A stretch of 64,000 nt of DNA from Platerodrilus igneus (taxonomy: Eukaryota > Arthropoda > Insecta > Coleoptera > Lycidae): assembly GCA_036346225.1 (NCBI GenBank), contig JARFIW010000588.1, positions 2,671,501 through 2,735,500 of the forward strand, written 5' to 3'. Under the pieces are notes generated by a model. The model was not told the DNA's origin, ran no database searches, and saw nothing but the letters and a program-made list of their open reading frames with translations. This document shows, one piece after another, positions 34,981-45,911 of this stretch. Made by a program: the position numbers and the translations under genes. How positions within the stretch are numbered: the first letter of the stretch is position 1; each line of letters opens with the position of its first letter.

Positions 34981-35646
34981 TTAAAATTCTTCCTCGAGAT
35001 TGAACTGTTGGAGGAATAAATGTAGACTTATATGATGCAGATTCATCACGACGACATTATTTAAAATTTTGAATAAATCTTCGACTGTTTTAATATCGTG
35101 GAGTAACATTCTAGCTTGACTTTGTAAAGTGCGGTCATTCAACCCATCAATAATGTACTGAATCATTTCTTGTTCTGGAACAGCAGCGTTGTTACCTAAC
35201 AAAACTTTATCGTGATAATACTGACGTGAAATGTTCATTAGATTTCCATAACCGATTTTCAAACTTTTGCAGTACAACAATATTTTGTTGAGCATTAAAC
35301 ATTTTGCGCATTTCTAATTTAAGTGTAATCCAATCCATAGTAATATAACTTACTTTTGAATTGTACCATTCCTGGCGTGTTTAATAAATTTGCCTACGGC
35401 GATTATTTGCATAACCTCATTTGAAATTTGATACGTGGTTTGTACTGCATTAACTCTTTCCAGCCAAGCATTTATATCCACGTCTTTTCCGTTAAATTCA
35501 GGGAGTAACATGCTTATTTCGTGATTACTAAAAGTAGGTTTTGCATTCGCGCTTATAGAACCTCGTGGTTTTGTAGCGTTATCTACAGGTTGTTGCTCTT
35601 GGAATAACATAATTCCGCGAACTGTCGTTTGAATAATATCATTCAT
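34981..35646 (-). pseudogene. Gag of Gypsy element 3
   Basis: 35646-35350 begins with ATG and reads LLPEFNGKDVDINAWLERV, the retrotransposon Gag start. A stop after GTIQK and a frame change near 35290 split it from 35295-34981 (IQYIIDGLNDRTLQSQAR). The duplicate at 39506-38842 carries the same region with a slightly longer open second half. Confidence 0.8.
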
Positions 35647-35819
35647 CGTTAATGTGCTGAGTTCTCTTACACTCGCATTTAAATCGGGCTGCTTCTTCTG
35701 GTTTCATCAGAATCGGCTTGAATAATTTGTTCAGTCATGGCGTCCATGTTTGACCCGGAGTTTTTCGTAACGAACTTGTAAAATTGAAATTTCTCTTGTT
35801 GTTGCCCACACCTGAAATC

Positions 35820-36101
35820 TGTAGGGTGGATCGAGCGGCAGAATAAATAAAACTAAAAGAACTAATTGTCAGATTTAATAACCAAATAATAAACAAAATA
35901 AAAATAAGTACTGGTGACGAGCATAAAACGGTTGCTTTTCGATCACCGGACATTCGTAGTAATAATAATGCTGGTTGCGTGCGCAGTCCCTCTTCAGCTC
36001 CCACTTGTCACAAGAGCCAATCATAAGGTAGGTGCCTGGCGGGAACTTTAAATAATAGCTTACAGTTGGTGCTTGGCGGGAAATTTAAATAATAGCCTAC
36101 A
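35820..36101 (-). repeat. LTR of Gypsy element 3 (282 bp)
   Basis: On the minus strand it starts TGTAGGCTATTATTTAAA and ends CCACCCTACA. An internal near-repeat, GGCGGGAAMTTTAAATAATAG, occurs twice. The copy in the duplicated unit is 39680-39959. Confidence 0.85.
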
Positions 36102-36105
36102 CTAT

Positions 36106-37771
36106 AGACATTTTTGTTTTTGGCAGTGCTGTACAAATTGTTTTGTGTTTAGGACGCTTAAATGTATTTTGCGATATTTCGAATAACATTTGTGCTATGT
36201 GTTAAGTGTAGTTTTAAATCAATTACGTGGTTTGGATTGCCAAGTGTTTGTGCATTGTAAAAAGTACCACGTGTGTTTGTATACCGATGTGTACATATTA
36301 CTAAAAATAAAACACCAACAAAGATATACATTATCTTCTTAAAACTTTCAATATTTTGTACAATAGAATTAATTATCGTATTTTATTTTCTGCCGTTGTA
36401 TATATTTTCGCGTGCTTTCTCAGAATATTCTAAACCAATATCGATCGGAATGGTTTGATATTTTCCCTTCCATGATTTTTCAAAGCTGTATAAATACGAC
36501 TCCAACTTTGAAAAGGTCTCTTAATTATTCGACTGCTCTTACTAATTCGACTCTTCTGTTATTAATTCGACGCTTCTTTAATAAGTTGACTGCTCTTTGA
36601 GCATTGTGAAGCCGTGTGCTTAAAAGGCGTTTGTGCTAGTGCAGTGCCTTTAAGTTGTTCCAGCCCCTAGCTGTATTTCATGAGATGGCACTCAAAAGAA
36701 GATAACTCCAAGTACAATATGTTTTTTGTTTACTTTATTTTGTGTTGCTGTTCTGGAAGATAGACACTCGCTTATGATTACTTCTACAATACAATACAGA
36801 CTGACAATAACGCACGCTTAATTATGTGTAAATTACTGTAAAATTTTAATGCGTTTACTGTGTTTTTCTACAGTTTGCTTTTACTGTTTAAATTAATGTG
36901 AACGTCTAATAATGGACTGTTTAAAATTTTAATGATACGAGATGCATTTCCTGCAGAATGGGTTTACTAACTATATTATTATTTCGATATTTCTTACACA
37001 TATTTAGGGTAGGTCAACATTGTACGTATGCTTGTAATTAGATAGTAAGATTTTGTGCTTGATATTTTTCTATGTAAACTGTATACTATGTAAATTTATG
37101 CTTTATGTACATCACGTTGTAACAAACGATTCTACAACCAGGTATTTTCGACATTTGTAAATATTCTTTTGGGATTGTATGTTTTCCTACATATTCGTGA
37201 AATAAATTTCCCTGTTACTGAGGTTTTCAATTCAATTTTCTTTCTAGATTATCCACTCCACTCTCTGATATTGTTGAGCTAGCCCGAATTCTGATTCTTT
37301 TGGAGTTCGATTCTGTCCCTGTGTTTGGTTGCGGTATTCGATGTAGGCGATTTTTCTACTACTTACTGTGCTGCGTTCTTGTCCGCACAGAATACCGTAA
37401 CACGTAACAGCATGATAAGAGAGTTTCCACTCAACAACTATATGTTAGATTTAAATCACTGGAATGAGGACCTAACGTGCCAAGGAAATAATCATTCAAT
37501 TAGTGGAGTAACCTGGAGTCTTTAAATTACTAAATTGTGAGCTGTATTCTGGGCTTTTCTTGTTTTCTTTTGGTTGATGCTTGTTATGTATTTACATGCA
37601 AACTTGTAAATATAAGTGATATGGGTCATAGAGCAGCAGCATTAGTTGTTTACATTTAAGTATAAGATCATGGAAAGGGAAGTTTTAAAACTTTTCCATA
37701 ATAAATTAATGCTAGTACACATGGGTCAATTAGTAGAGGGAGCCGGTTAACCTTAACAACTTTTCTTCTTC
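36106..37771 (+). repeat. Long LTR-like segment upstream of a lysine-tRNA PBS (element 5)
   Basis: The segment ends ACTTTTCTTCTTC immediately before a near-perfect PBS, so it is read as the 5' LTR of a plus-strand retroelement. Element 3 is inserted in it (TSD CTAT), so the LTR continues left of 31921. Element 4 (minus) begins right after the PBS; no body of element 5 is seen. Short open frames at 36273-36600 and 37325-37525 are not recognised. The duplicate lies at 39964-41631. Confidence 0.5.
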
Positions 37772-37789
37772 TGGCGCCCAACGTGAGCA
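37772..37789 (+). promoter_or_regulatory. Primer binding site, tRNA-Lys type
   Basis: TGGCGCCCAACGTG matches the first 14 bases of the PBS complementary to lysine tRNA (the Lys1,2 type of retroviruses and some Gypsy elements). It is duplicated at 41632-41649. Confidence 0.65.
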
Positions 37790-37791
37790 GA

Positions 37792-38260
37792 TGTAACGTT
37801 TCTTACCTGATTACCTGGAACTCACCGTTGCAGCTTATTTGTGGGCGCCTTATTTAGAAAATTAAAAGTTCTATCCACGCAAAACTATTTAATTATAAAT
37901 TCAAATAAGTGGTGGATTCGATCCCGCAGTATAAAAACAGTGAAATTATCCTTACAAGACAGTAACTAAATGGGCCCAACGCCAATATTCACAAACAGAA
38001 TAAAAGGGTACCTCACCCAAAATATATCGACATAAACAGCTTAATTTAATATCGCGATACTCGCAAAACCGTGGATTTTCGAGTTTATACACCTATCTCC
38101 ATCCACACTCCAGATGACCCTGCCTGTTACACCCATTCGCTTAGCGCACCCACTCCCTATAGCCACATCAGGTAACGCTTAGAATCTTGAACTCTTAAAA
38201 CTAACACAACAAATCACTAAACATAAAATATTTATAATTAAATAAGGAAGGCCTGTTACA
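37792..38260 (-). repeat. 3' LTR of Gypsy element 4, copy in first unit
   Basis: On the minus strand it starts TGTAACAGGCCTTCC after a purine run (GAACGGGGGA) and ends AACGTTACA. The same LTR occurs at 41652-42121 (minus) and 45444-45911 (plus, more diverged). 38444-38273 is the attached integrase C-terminal end (SHNVFSLKPLG). Confidence 0.85.
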
Positions 38261-38447
38261 TCCCCCGTTCAACTAGAACTAGGGCGAATACTAGATTGGG
38301 CACTGAGGTGACCCAAAATATGGCTCCCTAAAGGCTTTAAACTAAACACATTATGAGATCCCAGACAACGGTAATCTGCATCGTCCCGTAATACATATGA
38401 ATTGGGGCCTTCCTTTCGACCACCATAGCTGGTCCCAAATACAAAGA

Positions 38448-39959
38448 AAATATCCAATTTTGAACCATTAATACCTTGGAAGTCTCTCTCTAAAAATTCT
38501 TTAATAATACATTCATTAGGAACATATTTTTGCTTAATTAAACTTATTGGCGACCCTGTATCTAAAAGGCTGCAAATTGAAAATGTACATACATCTAAAT
38601 AATCATAATTAACGTTAAATTTTAGGTTAATTACATACGGTTTAGTTGAATTGCATTCAATAACATGTGCAGTTGTGTCGACTCTCTGGTCTGGGCAGTC
38701 TTTTGACGATGACCCATTTTCCCACAAAGAAAACATGATCCTTTTGGCCTAATTGGTTTCTTGCAATTGTTAATTCCGTGACCATCCTCATTGCAATTGT
38801 AACAGCGGAGTTTTCTGTTATTGTGAAATGATTGATTACCATTAAAATTCTTCCTCGAGATTGAACTGTTGGAGGAATAAATGTAGACTTATATGATGCA
38901 GATTCATCACGACGACATTATTTAAAATTTTGAATAAATCTTCGACTGTTTTAATATCGTGGAGTAACATTCTAGCTTGACTTTGTAAAGTGCGGTCATT
39001 CAACCCATCAATAATGTACTGAATCATTTCTTGTTCTGGAACAGCAGCGTTGTTACCTAACAAAACTTTATCGTGATAATCTGACGTGAAATGTTCATTA
39101 GATTTCCATAACCGATTTTCAAACTTTTGCAGTACAACAATATTTTGTTGAGCATTAAACATTTTGCGCATTTCTAATTTAAGTGTAATCCAATCCATAG
39201 TAATATAACTTACTTTTGAATTGTACCATTCCTGGCGTGTTTAATAAATTTGCCTACGGCGATTATTTGCATAACCTCATTTGAAATTTGATACGTGGTT
39301 TGTACTGCATTAACTCTTTCCAGCCAAACATTTATATCCACGTCTTTTCCGTTAAATTCAGGGAGTAACATGCTTATTTCGTGATTACTAAAAGTAGGTT
39401 TTGCATTCGCGCTTATAGAACCTCGTGGTTTTGTAGCGTTATCTACAGGTTGTTGCTCTTGGAATAACATAATTCCGCGAACTGTCGTTTGAATAATATC
39501 ATTCATCGTTAATGTGCTGAGTTCTCTTACACTCGCATTTAAATCGGGCTGCTTCTTCTGGTTTCATCAGAATCGGCTTGAATAATTTGTTCAGTCATGG
39601 CGTCCATGTTTGACCCGGAGTTTTTCAGTAACGACTTGTAAAATTGAAATTTCTCTTGTTGTTGCCCACACCTGAAATCTGTAGGGTGGATCGAGCGGCA
39701 GAATAAATAAAACTAAAAGAACTAATTGTCAGATTTAATAACCAAATAATAAACAAAATAAAAATAAGTACTGGTGACGAGCATAAAGCGGTTGCTTTTC
39801 GATCACCGGACATTCGTAGTAATAATAATGCTGGTTGCGTGCATGATCCTCTTCAGCTCCCACTTGTCACAAGAGCCAATCATAAGGTAGGTGCCTGGCG
39901 GAACTTTAAATAATAGCTTACAGTTGGTGCTTGGCGGGAAATTTAAATAATAGCCTACA
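38448..39959 (-). pseudogene. Duplicate of element 3 protease, gag and LTR
   Basis: This second copy holds the protease start (38736-38448), zinc knuckles, gag (39506-38842) and LTR (39959-39680). The gag second half, 39198-38842, is open for 118 codons (MDWITLKLEMRKMFNAQQN). The protease is fused at 38448 to element 4 integrase sequence, giving a chimeric 155-codon frame with no likely function. Confidence 0.85.
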
Positions 39960-41651
39960 CTATAGACATTTTTGGTTTTGGCAGTGCTGTACAAATTGTT
40001 TTGTGTTTAGGACGCTTAAATGTATTTTGCGATATTTCGAATAACATTTGTGCTATGTGTTAAGTGTAGTTTTAAATCAATTACGTGGTTTGGATTGCCA
40101 AGTGTTTGTGCATTGTAAAAAGTACCACGTGTGTTTGTATACCGATGTGTAGATATTACTAAAAATAAAACACCAACAAAGATATACATTATCTTCTTAA
40201 AACTTTCAATATTTTGTACAATAGAATTAATTATCGTATTTTATTTTCTGCCGTTGTATATATTTTCGCGTGCTTTCTCAGAATATTCTAAACCAATATC
40301 GATCGGAATGGTTTGATATTTTCCCTTCCATGATTTTTCAAAGCTGTATAAATACGACTCCAACTTTGAAAAGGTCTCTTAATTATTCGACTGCTCTTAC
40401 TAATTCGACTCTTCTGTTATTAATTCGACGCTTCTTTAATAAGTTGACTGCTCTTTGAGCATTGTGAAGCCGTGTGCTTAAAAGGCGTTTGTGCTAGTGC
40501 AGTGCCTTTAAGTTGTTCCAGCCCCTAGCTGTATTTCATGAGATGGCACTCAAAAGAAGATAACTCCAAGTACAATATGTTTTTTGTTTACTTTATTTTG
40601 TGTTGCTGTTCTGGAAGATAGACACTCGCTTATGATTACTTCTACAATACAATACAGACTGACAATAACGCACGCTTAATTATGTGTAAATTACTGTAAA
40701 AATTTTAATGCGTTTACTGTGTTTTTCTACAGTTTGCTTTTTACTGTTTAAATTAATGTGAACGTCTAATAATGGACTGTTTAAAATTTTAATGATACGA
40801 GATGCATTTCCTGCAGAATGGGTTTACTAACTATATTATTATTTCGATATTTCTTACACATATTTAGGGTAGGTCAACATTGTACGTATGCTTGTAATTA
40901 GATAGTAAGATTTTGTGCTTGATATTTTTCTATGTAAACTGTATACTATGTAAATTTATGCTTTATGTACATCACGTTGTAACAAACGATTCTACAACCA
41001 GGTATTTTCGACATTTGTAAATATTCTTCTGGGACTGTATGTTTTCCTACATGTTCCTAAAATAAATTTCGTTGTTACTGAGGTTTTCAATTCAATTTTC
41101 TTTCTAGATTATCCACTCCACTCTCTGATATTGTTGAGCTAGCCCGAATTCTGATTCTTTTGGAGTTCGATTCTGTCCCTGTGTTTGGTTGCGGTATTCA
41201 ATGTAGGCGATTTTTCTACTACTTACTGTGCTGCGTTCTTGTCCGCACAGAATACCGTAACACGTAACAGCATGATAAGAGAGTTTCCACTCAACAACTA
41301 TATGTTAGATTTAAATGACTGGAATGAGGACCTAACGTGCCAAGGAAATAATCATTCAATTAGTGGAGTAACCTGGAGTCTTTAAATTACTAAATTGTGA
41401 GCTGTATTCTGGGCTTTTCTTGTTTTCTTTTGGTTGATGCTTGTTATGTATTTACATGCAAACTTGTAAATATAAGTGATATGGGTCATAGAGCAGCAGC
41501 ATTAGTTGTTTACATTTAAGTATAAGATCATGGAAAGGGAAGTTTTAAAACTTTTCCATAATAAATTAATGCTAGTACACATGGGTCAATTAGTAGAGGG
41601 AGCCGGTTAACCTTAACAACTTTTCTTCTTCTGGCGCCCAACGTGAGCAGA

Positions 41652-42121
41652 TGTAACGTTTCTTACCTGATTACCTGAAACTCACCGTTGCAGCTTATTT
41701 GTGGGCGCCTTATTTAGAAAATTAAAAGTTCTATCCACGCAAAACTATTTAATTATAAATTCAAATAAGTGGTGGATTCGATCCCGCAGTATAAAAACAG
41801 TGAAATTATCCTTACAAGACAGTAACTAAATGGGCCCAACGCCAATATTCACAAACAGAATAAAAGGGTACCTCACCCAAAATATATCGACATAAACAGC
41901 TTAATTTAATATCGCGATACTCGCAAAACCGTGGATTTTCGAGTTTATACACCTATCTCCATCCACACTCCAGATGACCCTGCCTGTTACACCCATTCGC
42001 TTAGCGCACCCCACTCCCTATAGCCACATCAGGTAACGCTTAGAATCTTGAACTCTTAAAACTAACACAACAAATCACTAAACATAAAATATTTATAATT
42101 AAATAAGGAAGGCCTGTTACA
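41652..42121 (-). repeat. 3' LTR of Gypsy element 4, copy in second unit
   Basis: Same LTR as 37792-38260. Here it is followed (in minus order, upstream) by the longer integrase remnant at 42130-43290, so this is the unit attached to the parent element. Confidence 0.85.
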
Positions 42122-42129
42122 TCCCCCGT

Positions 42130-43290
42130 TCAACTAGAACTAGGGCGAATACTAGATTGGGCACTGAGGTGACCCAAAATATGGCTCCCTAAAAGGCTTT
42201 AAACTAAACACATTATGAGATCCCAGACAACGGTAATCTGCATCGTCCCGTAATACATATGAATTGGGGCCTTCCTTTCGACCACCATAGCTGGTCCCAA
42301 ATACAAAAGAAAAAACTTCTTAATTTCCCGATCTTCGGCTGTAGACTAAGGATGAGTACAGATTAACACCCTGTCTCCCGGTTTAAATTTTGTAATCCTT
42401 TTATCCCTGTCATGATGATGCTTGCGTTTTTCAGCCATTGATTGCAACTTATTATGGACTAAAACCCACATTTCGTGTGAATTTTTCTTAATCACTGAAT
42501 TTTCCGGAAAAGGCACAGACCTTCGAAAGGAATTTTCCATAACCTTACCAAAATGTAACTCTCGGGGATTGAACCCAGTTGAACTATGAACGACCCGATT
42601 TAAATAATACTCTACTTTATCTAAAATCATGGCTCATTTAGTATGAACCTTGTGACATAACGATCTCAGCAGTCTTCCCACCTCCCTGTTAACCCGTTCC
42701 GTTTGGTTTCCTTGAGGATAATATACTGAGGTATGAGATACTTTAATACCTTTAGCCTGCAACGCCACCACCACCAATTCAAACTCGTAATCTGACAAGA
42801 TCAGTTCCGGTTTCCCCACATTTTTGAAATATTTGTTTTCTAAACAACAAAGTATACTTGCTGTACTACCCCGCCGCACCGGATATGACACATACTTGCT
42901 AAAAGCATCTATCACGACTAAAAGCTGAGTAACTCCTGACCTCGACACTGGTAAGGACCCATTAGGTCAAGACAGACAATTTTATTTGGCCCATCCGGTA
43001 CAATGCTATGATACTCTCCCCAACAATGGGGCGAAATTTTGAACTTTTGACAAAGTTCACACCTTGAGATAATTTGACGGATTATGTGTGTCATATGAGG
43101 AAAAAAGTAATCCCTTTGTAAAACCAGCAAACATTTTCGGACTCAAAATGTCCTTAATTCTCGTACTCTTGACGTACCACAGATTCTATAAGACTAGCAG
43201 GAACACATAATTTAACCTCGTGCAAATTTTGGGAACCCCTTCGGAATAGTATTTCATTATGGCACATATACCAATCAGAAAATATCCTTT
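42130..43290 (-). pseudogene. Integrase of Gypsy element 4, left arm of inverted repeat
   Basis: 43130-42918 encodes the zinc region (LVLQRDYFFPHMTHI, CELCQKFK) and the first aspartate (IVCLDLMGP). 42948-42634 contains SKYVSYPV, ELILSDYEFEL (second aspartate kept, the usual NGSQF replaced) and NQTERVNREV (glutamate kept). 42630-42346 is the C-terminal domain (STGFNPRELHFGK, FKPGDRVLI). Frameshifts separate the parts. RT and RNase H of this copy are absent. Confidence 0.82.
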
Positions 43291-43668
43291 GTGGTGAATT
43301 GCTTGCGTGGGTCAGCCCAAGATTGGGGGGGTCCTAAAAGAAAGTAGGGTAGAAAATTTTGCTAAATTTAAGAGGCTATTTTTGTAAAGATACTGGGGTA
43401 TAGAGAAGAACAAAACCTTTTTCATAAAATCAAATTTGGGTATTACGAGCGCAGCTCGAAAGCAGATTACTTTGTAAAAATGGTAAGGGATGCGTTTTGC
43501 TGTAAAGTCGTGAACAAGTTAGCAAAACCACAAGTTTCGGCCAGATATTCAGATTGGTATATGTGTCATAATGAAATACTATTCCGAAGGGGTTCTCAAA
43601 AATCGCCGAGGTTAAATGATGTGTTCCTGATAGTCTTATAGAATCCGTGGTACGTCAAAAGCACGAGG

Positions 43669-44404
43669 TCTTACATTTAAAATTTCGATAAATACAACAC
43701 CGCAAGCGGGGTTTACTAGACACCACCGGCAGTTGGTAGCGCTAATCTTATACAGATTTTGGGCGCGCTCATCTGCCAATGACGTCACCAATGCACAAAA
43801 TTAAGACGCAATTATCGGAAAAAAATATAAATTTAAGACAATAGATTATAATAGCGAACAAATTAACAAAGAGAGTACTCACATAAGAAATCCGGCGTCC
43901 GGCAGGATTGAGTTAAAGTTGGCTTCTCTAAAGTCCATCAGGCTACTGAAGGCCCTTTTGAGGCAATTAAAGATGGTGACTCCTGCCAATGTTCTTTCAA
44001 GCGCTCCGACCAGCTACGGCAGTCATGGGCTCGTTCATCTAGGATCGTGCAGTACGGTTCGCCTAGGCGGCTTTCAGATTTACTCTACCTATGTAGGGAA
44101 TGGACAGGAAACATGGTAAAGGGCGACAAACAAGATAATTGGCAAGGAAATCTACATAGATAAGGTTAAAGGCACGATACGATACCTCAAACGTCCACTA
44201 CACACAAGGGTTCAGGCAAAACAGCCACGTTAAAAAGAGTCACGGAAACACTTCTCCCTACTCCACTCGCGTCGCGCGATCTGGCGCAAACGCACTGTGA
44301 CGTAACGGAAATGCGCGCCCCGAGTCTTTTGAAATTATGGCGCGAAACTTCCGCACATCAAAATTAACCTAAAAACAATGTTTAAGTGCCAATGGCACAT
44401 AACA
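43669..44404 (-). mobile_element. Family A solo LTR, copy 3 (736 bp)
   Basis: On the minus strand it begins TGTTATGTGCCATTGG and ends AAATGTAAGA. A perfect 4 bp TSD, GAGG (plus strand), lies at 43665-43668 and 44405-44408. It splits the integrase N-terminal region in the right arm of the inverted repeat. It aligns with copies 1 and 2 throughout. Confidence 0.88.
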
Positions 44405-45430
44405 GAGGATCAAAGAATTGGGTCCGAAAAATGTTTGCTGGTTTTACAAAGGGATTATTTTTTTCCTCATATGAAACATATTCGTCAAATTATCTCGGGG
44501 TGCAAACTTTGCCAAAGGTCCAAAATGTTGCCCCGTTGTTGGAGAGAGTATCACAGTGTTGTATCTAATGGGCCAAATTAAATTGTTTGCCTTGACCTAA
44601 TGGGTCCTGTGCCGGCGTCGAGGTCAGGAGTTACACCGCTTTGAGTGGTGATAGATGCTTTTAGCAAGTATGTGTCATATCCGGTGTGGCGGGGTAATAC
44701 GGCAAGTATACTTCGTTGTTTAGAAAACAAATATTTCAAAAAGTGGGGAAACCGGAACTGATCTTGTCAGACAATGGGAGTCAGTTTACGAGTTTGAAAT
44801 GGGGAGTGGTGTTGCAAGCTAAGGGTATTAAAGTATCCCATACGTCAGTGTATTATCCTCAAGGAAACCAAACGAAACGGGTTAACAGGGAAGTAGAAAG
44901 ACTGCTGAAATCGTTATGTCATATGGTTCATACTAAATGAGCCATGGTTTTAGATAAAGTGGAGTATTATTTAAATCGGGTCGTTCATAGTTCAACTGGT
45001 TTCAGTCCCTGAGAGTTACATTTTGGTAAGGTTATGGAAAATTCCTTCCTTTTCTGGAAAATTCAATCATTCAGAAAAGTTCACAAGAAATGTGGGTTTT
45101 AGCAATTAAAGGCTGAAAAAGGCAAGCATCGTCATGACAGGGATAAAAGGATTACAGAATTTAAACCGGGAGACAGGGTGTTAATGCGTACGTACTCATC
45201 ATCAGTCTACAGTCGAAGATCGGGAAATTAAGAAGTTTTTCTTCTGTATTCTGGACCAGCTACGGTAGTCGAAAGGAAAAGCCCCAATTCATATGTATTA
45301 CGGGACAATGCAGATAGCCGTAGTCTGGGACCCCATAATGTGTTTAATTTAAAGCCTTTTAGAGAGCCCTATTCTGGGTCACCTCTGCACCCAATCTAGT
45401 ATTAAGTTCACCCTAGTTCTAGTTGAACTC
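44405..45430 (+). pseudogene. Integrase of Gypsy element 4, right arm (inverted copy)
   Basis: The arm starts at about 43552 and continues after the family A LTR. It reads LVLQRDYFFPHMKHI, CKLCQRSK, CLDLMGP, ILSDNGSQFTSL and NQTKRVNREV: here the catalytic glutamate position is lysine, while the left arm still has glutamate and the left arm's damaged NGSQF is intact here. 44940-45430 holds the C-terminal domain, ending near SHNVFNLKPF. Stops after the zinc region and at 44938 break it. Confidence 0.82.
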
Positions 45431-45443
45431 AATAGGGGGTTAA

Positions 45444-45911
45444 TGTAACAGGCCTCCCTTATTTAATTATAAGTATTATATGTTTAGTGAATTGTTGTGT
45501 TAGTTTTAAGAGTGCAAGATTCTAAGCATTGCCTAATGCGGCTAGAGGGAGTGGGGTGCACTAAACGAATGGGTGTAACAGGCAGTGTCGTCTGGAATGT
45601 GGATGGTAGATAGTGTACATACTCAAAGCTGCACGGTCTTGCGAGTATCGCGATATTAAATTAAGTTGTTTATGTCGATGTTTTTTTGGTGAGTTACCCT
45701 TTTATTCTGCTTATGAATATTGGCTTTGGGCCCATTTAGTTACTGTCTTGTAAGGATAATTTCACTATTTTTATACTGCGAGATCGACCCGCCACTTATT
45801 TGAATTTATAATTAAATAGTTCACTTGGATGGAACTTCTAATTTTCTAATAAGGCACTCAAAGTCTCTTACTGCAACGATGAGTTCCAGGTAATCAGGTA
45901 AGAACGTTACA
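45444..45911 (+). repeat. 3' LTR of Gypsy element 4, plus-strand copy
   Basis: It begins TGTAACAGGCCTCCC after AATAGGGGGTTAA (polypurine) and ends GAACGTTACA. It is diverged by many substitutions from 41652-42121, so this arm is not a recent fold-back copy. No TSD pairs this end with the outer end at 37791. Confidence 0.82.

Larger units (their letters stand above)
31925..36101 (-). mobile_element. Ty3/Gypsy element 3, TSD CTAT, rearranged 3' end
   Basis: On the minus strand the order is LTR (36101-35820), gag, zinc knuckles, protease, RT, RNase H and integrase, then a 52 bp LTR remnant (31976-31925). CTAT flanks both outer edges (31921-31924 and 36102-36105), so the outer ends are original. 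Internally the 3' LTR has lost about 230 bp, and a ~155 bp integrase segment is present twice (31969-32124 and 32345-32499). The insertion site is the LTR-like sequence that continues at 36106. Confidence 0.88.
34586..42308. repeat. 3.86 kb tandem direct duplication
   Basis: 34586-38447 and 38448-42308 are nearly identical over their whole length. The unit runs from the protease of element 3 through its gag and LTR, a long LTR-like segment with a PBS, and the 3' LTR of element 4, into the integrase C-terminus of element 4. The junction (around 38441-38450) joins element 4 integrase sequence directly to element 3 protease sequence at an A-run. The few differences (for example 35976 versus 39841, and the block near 37170 versus 41030) suggest a recent event. 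Confidence 0.93.

Noticed and set aside
38269..38736. 155-codon fusion of protease and integrase end as a new gene
   Set aside because: It is created by the tandem duplication junction; the parts are both transposon pieces and the fusion has no start or context of a gene.
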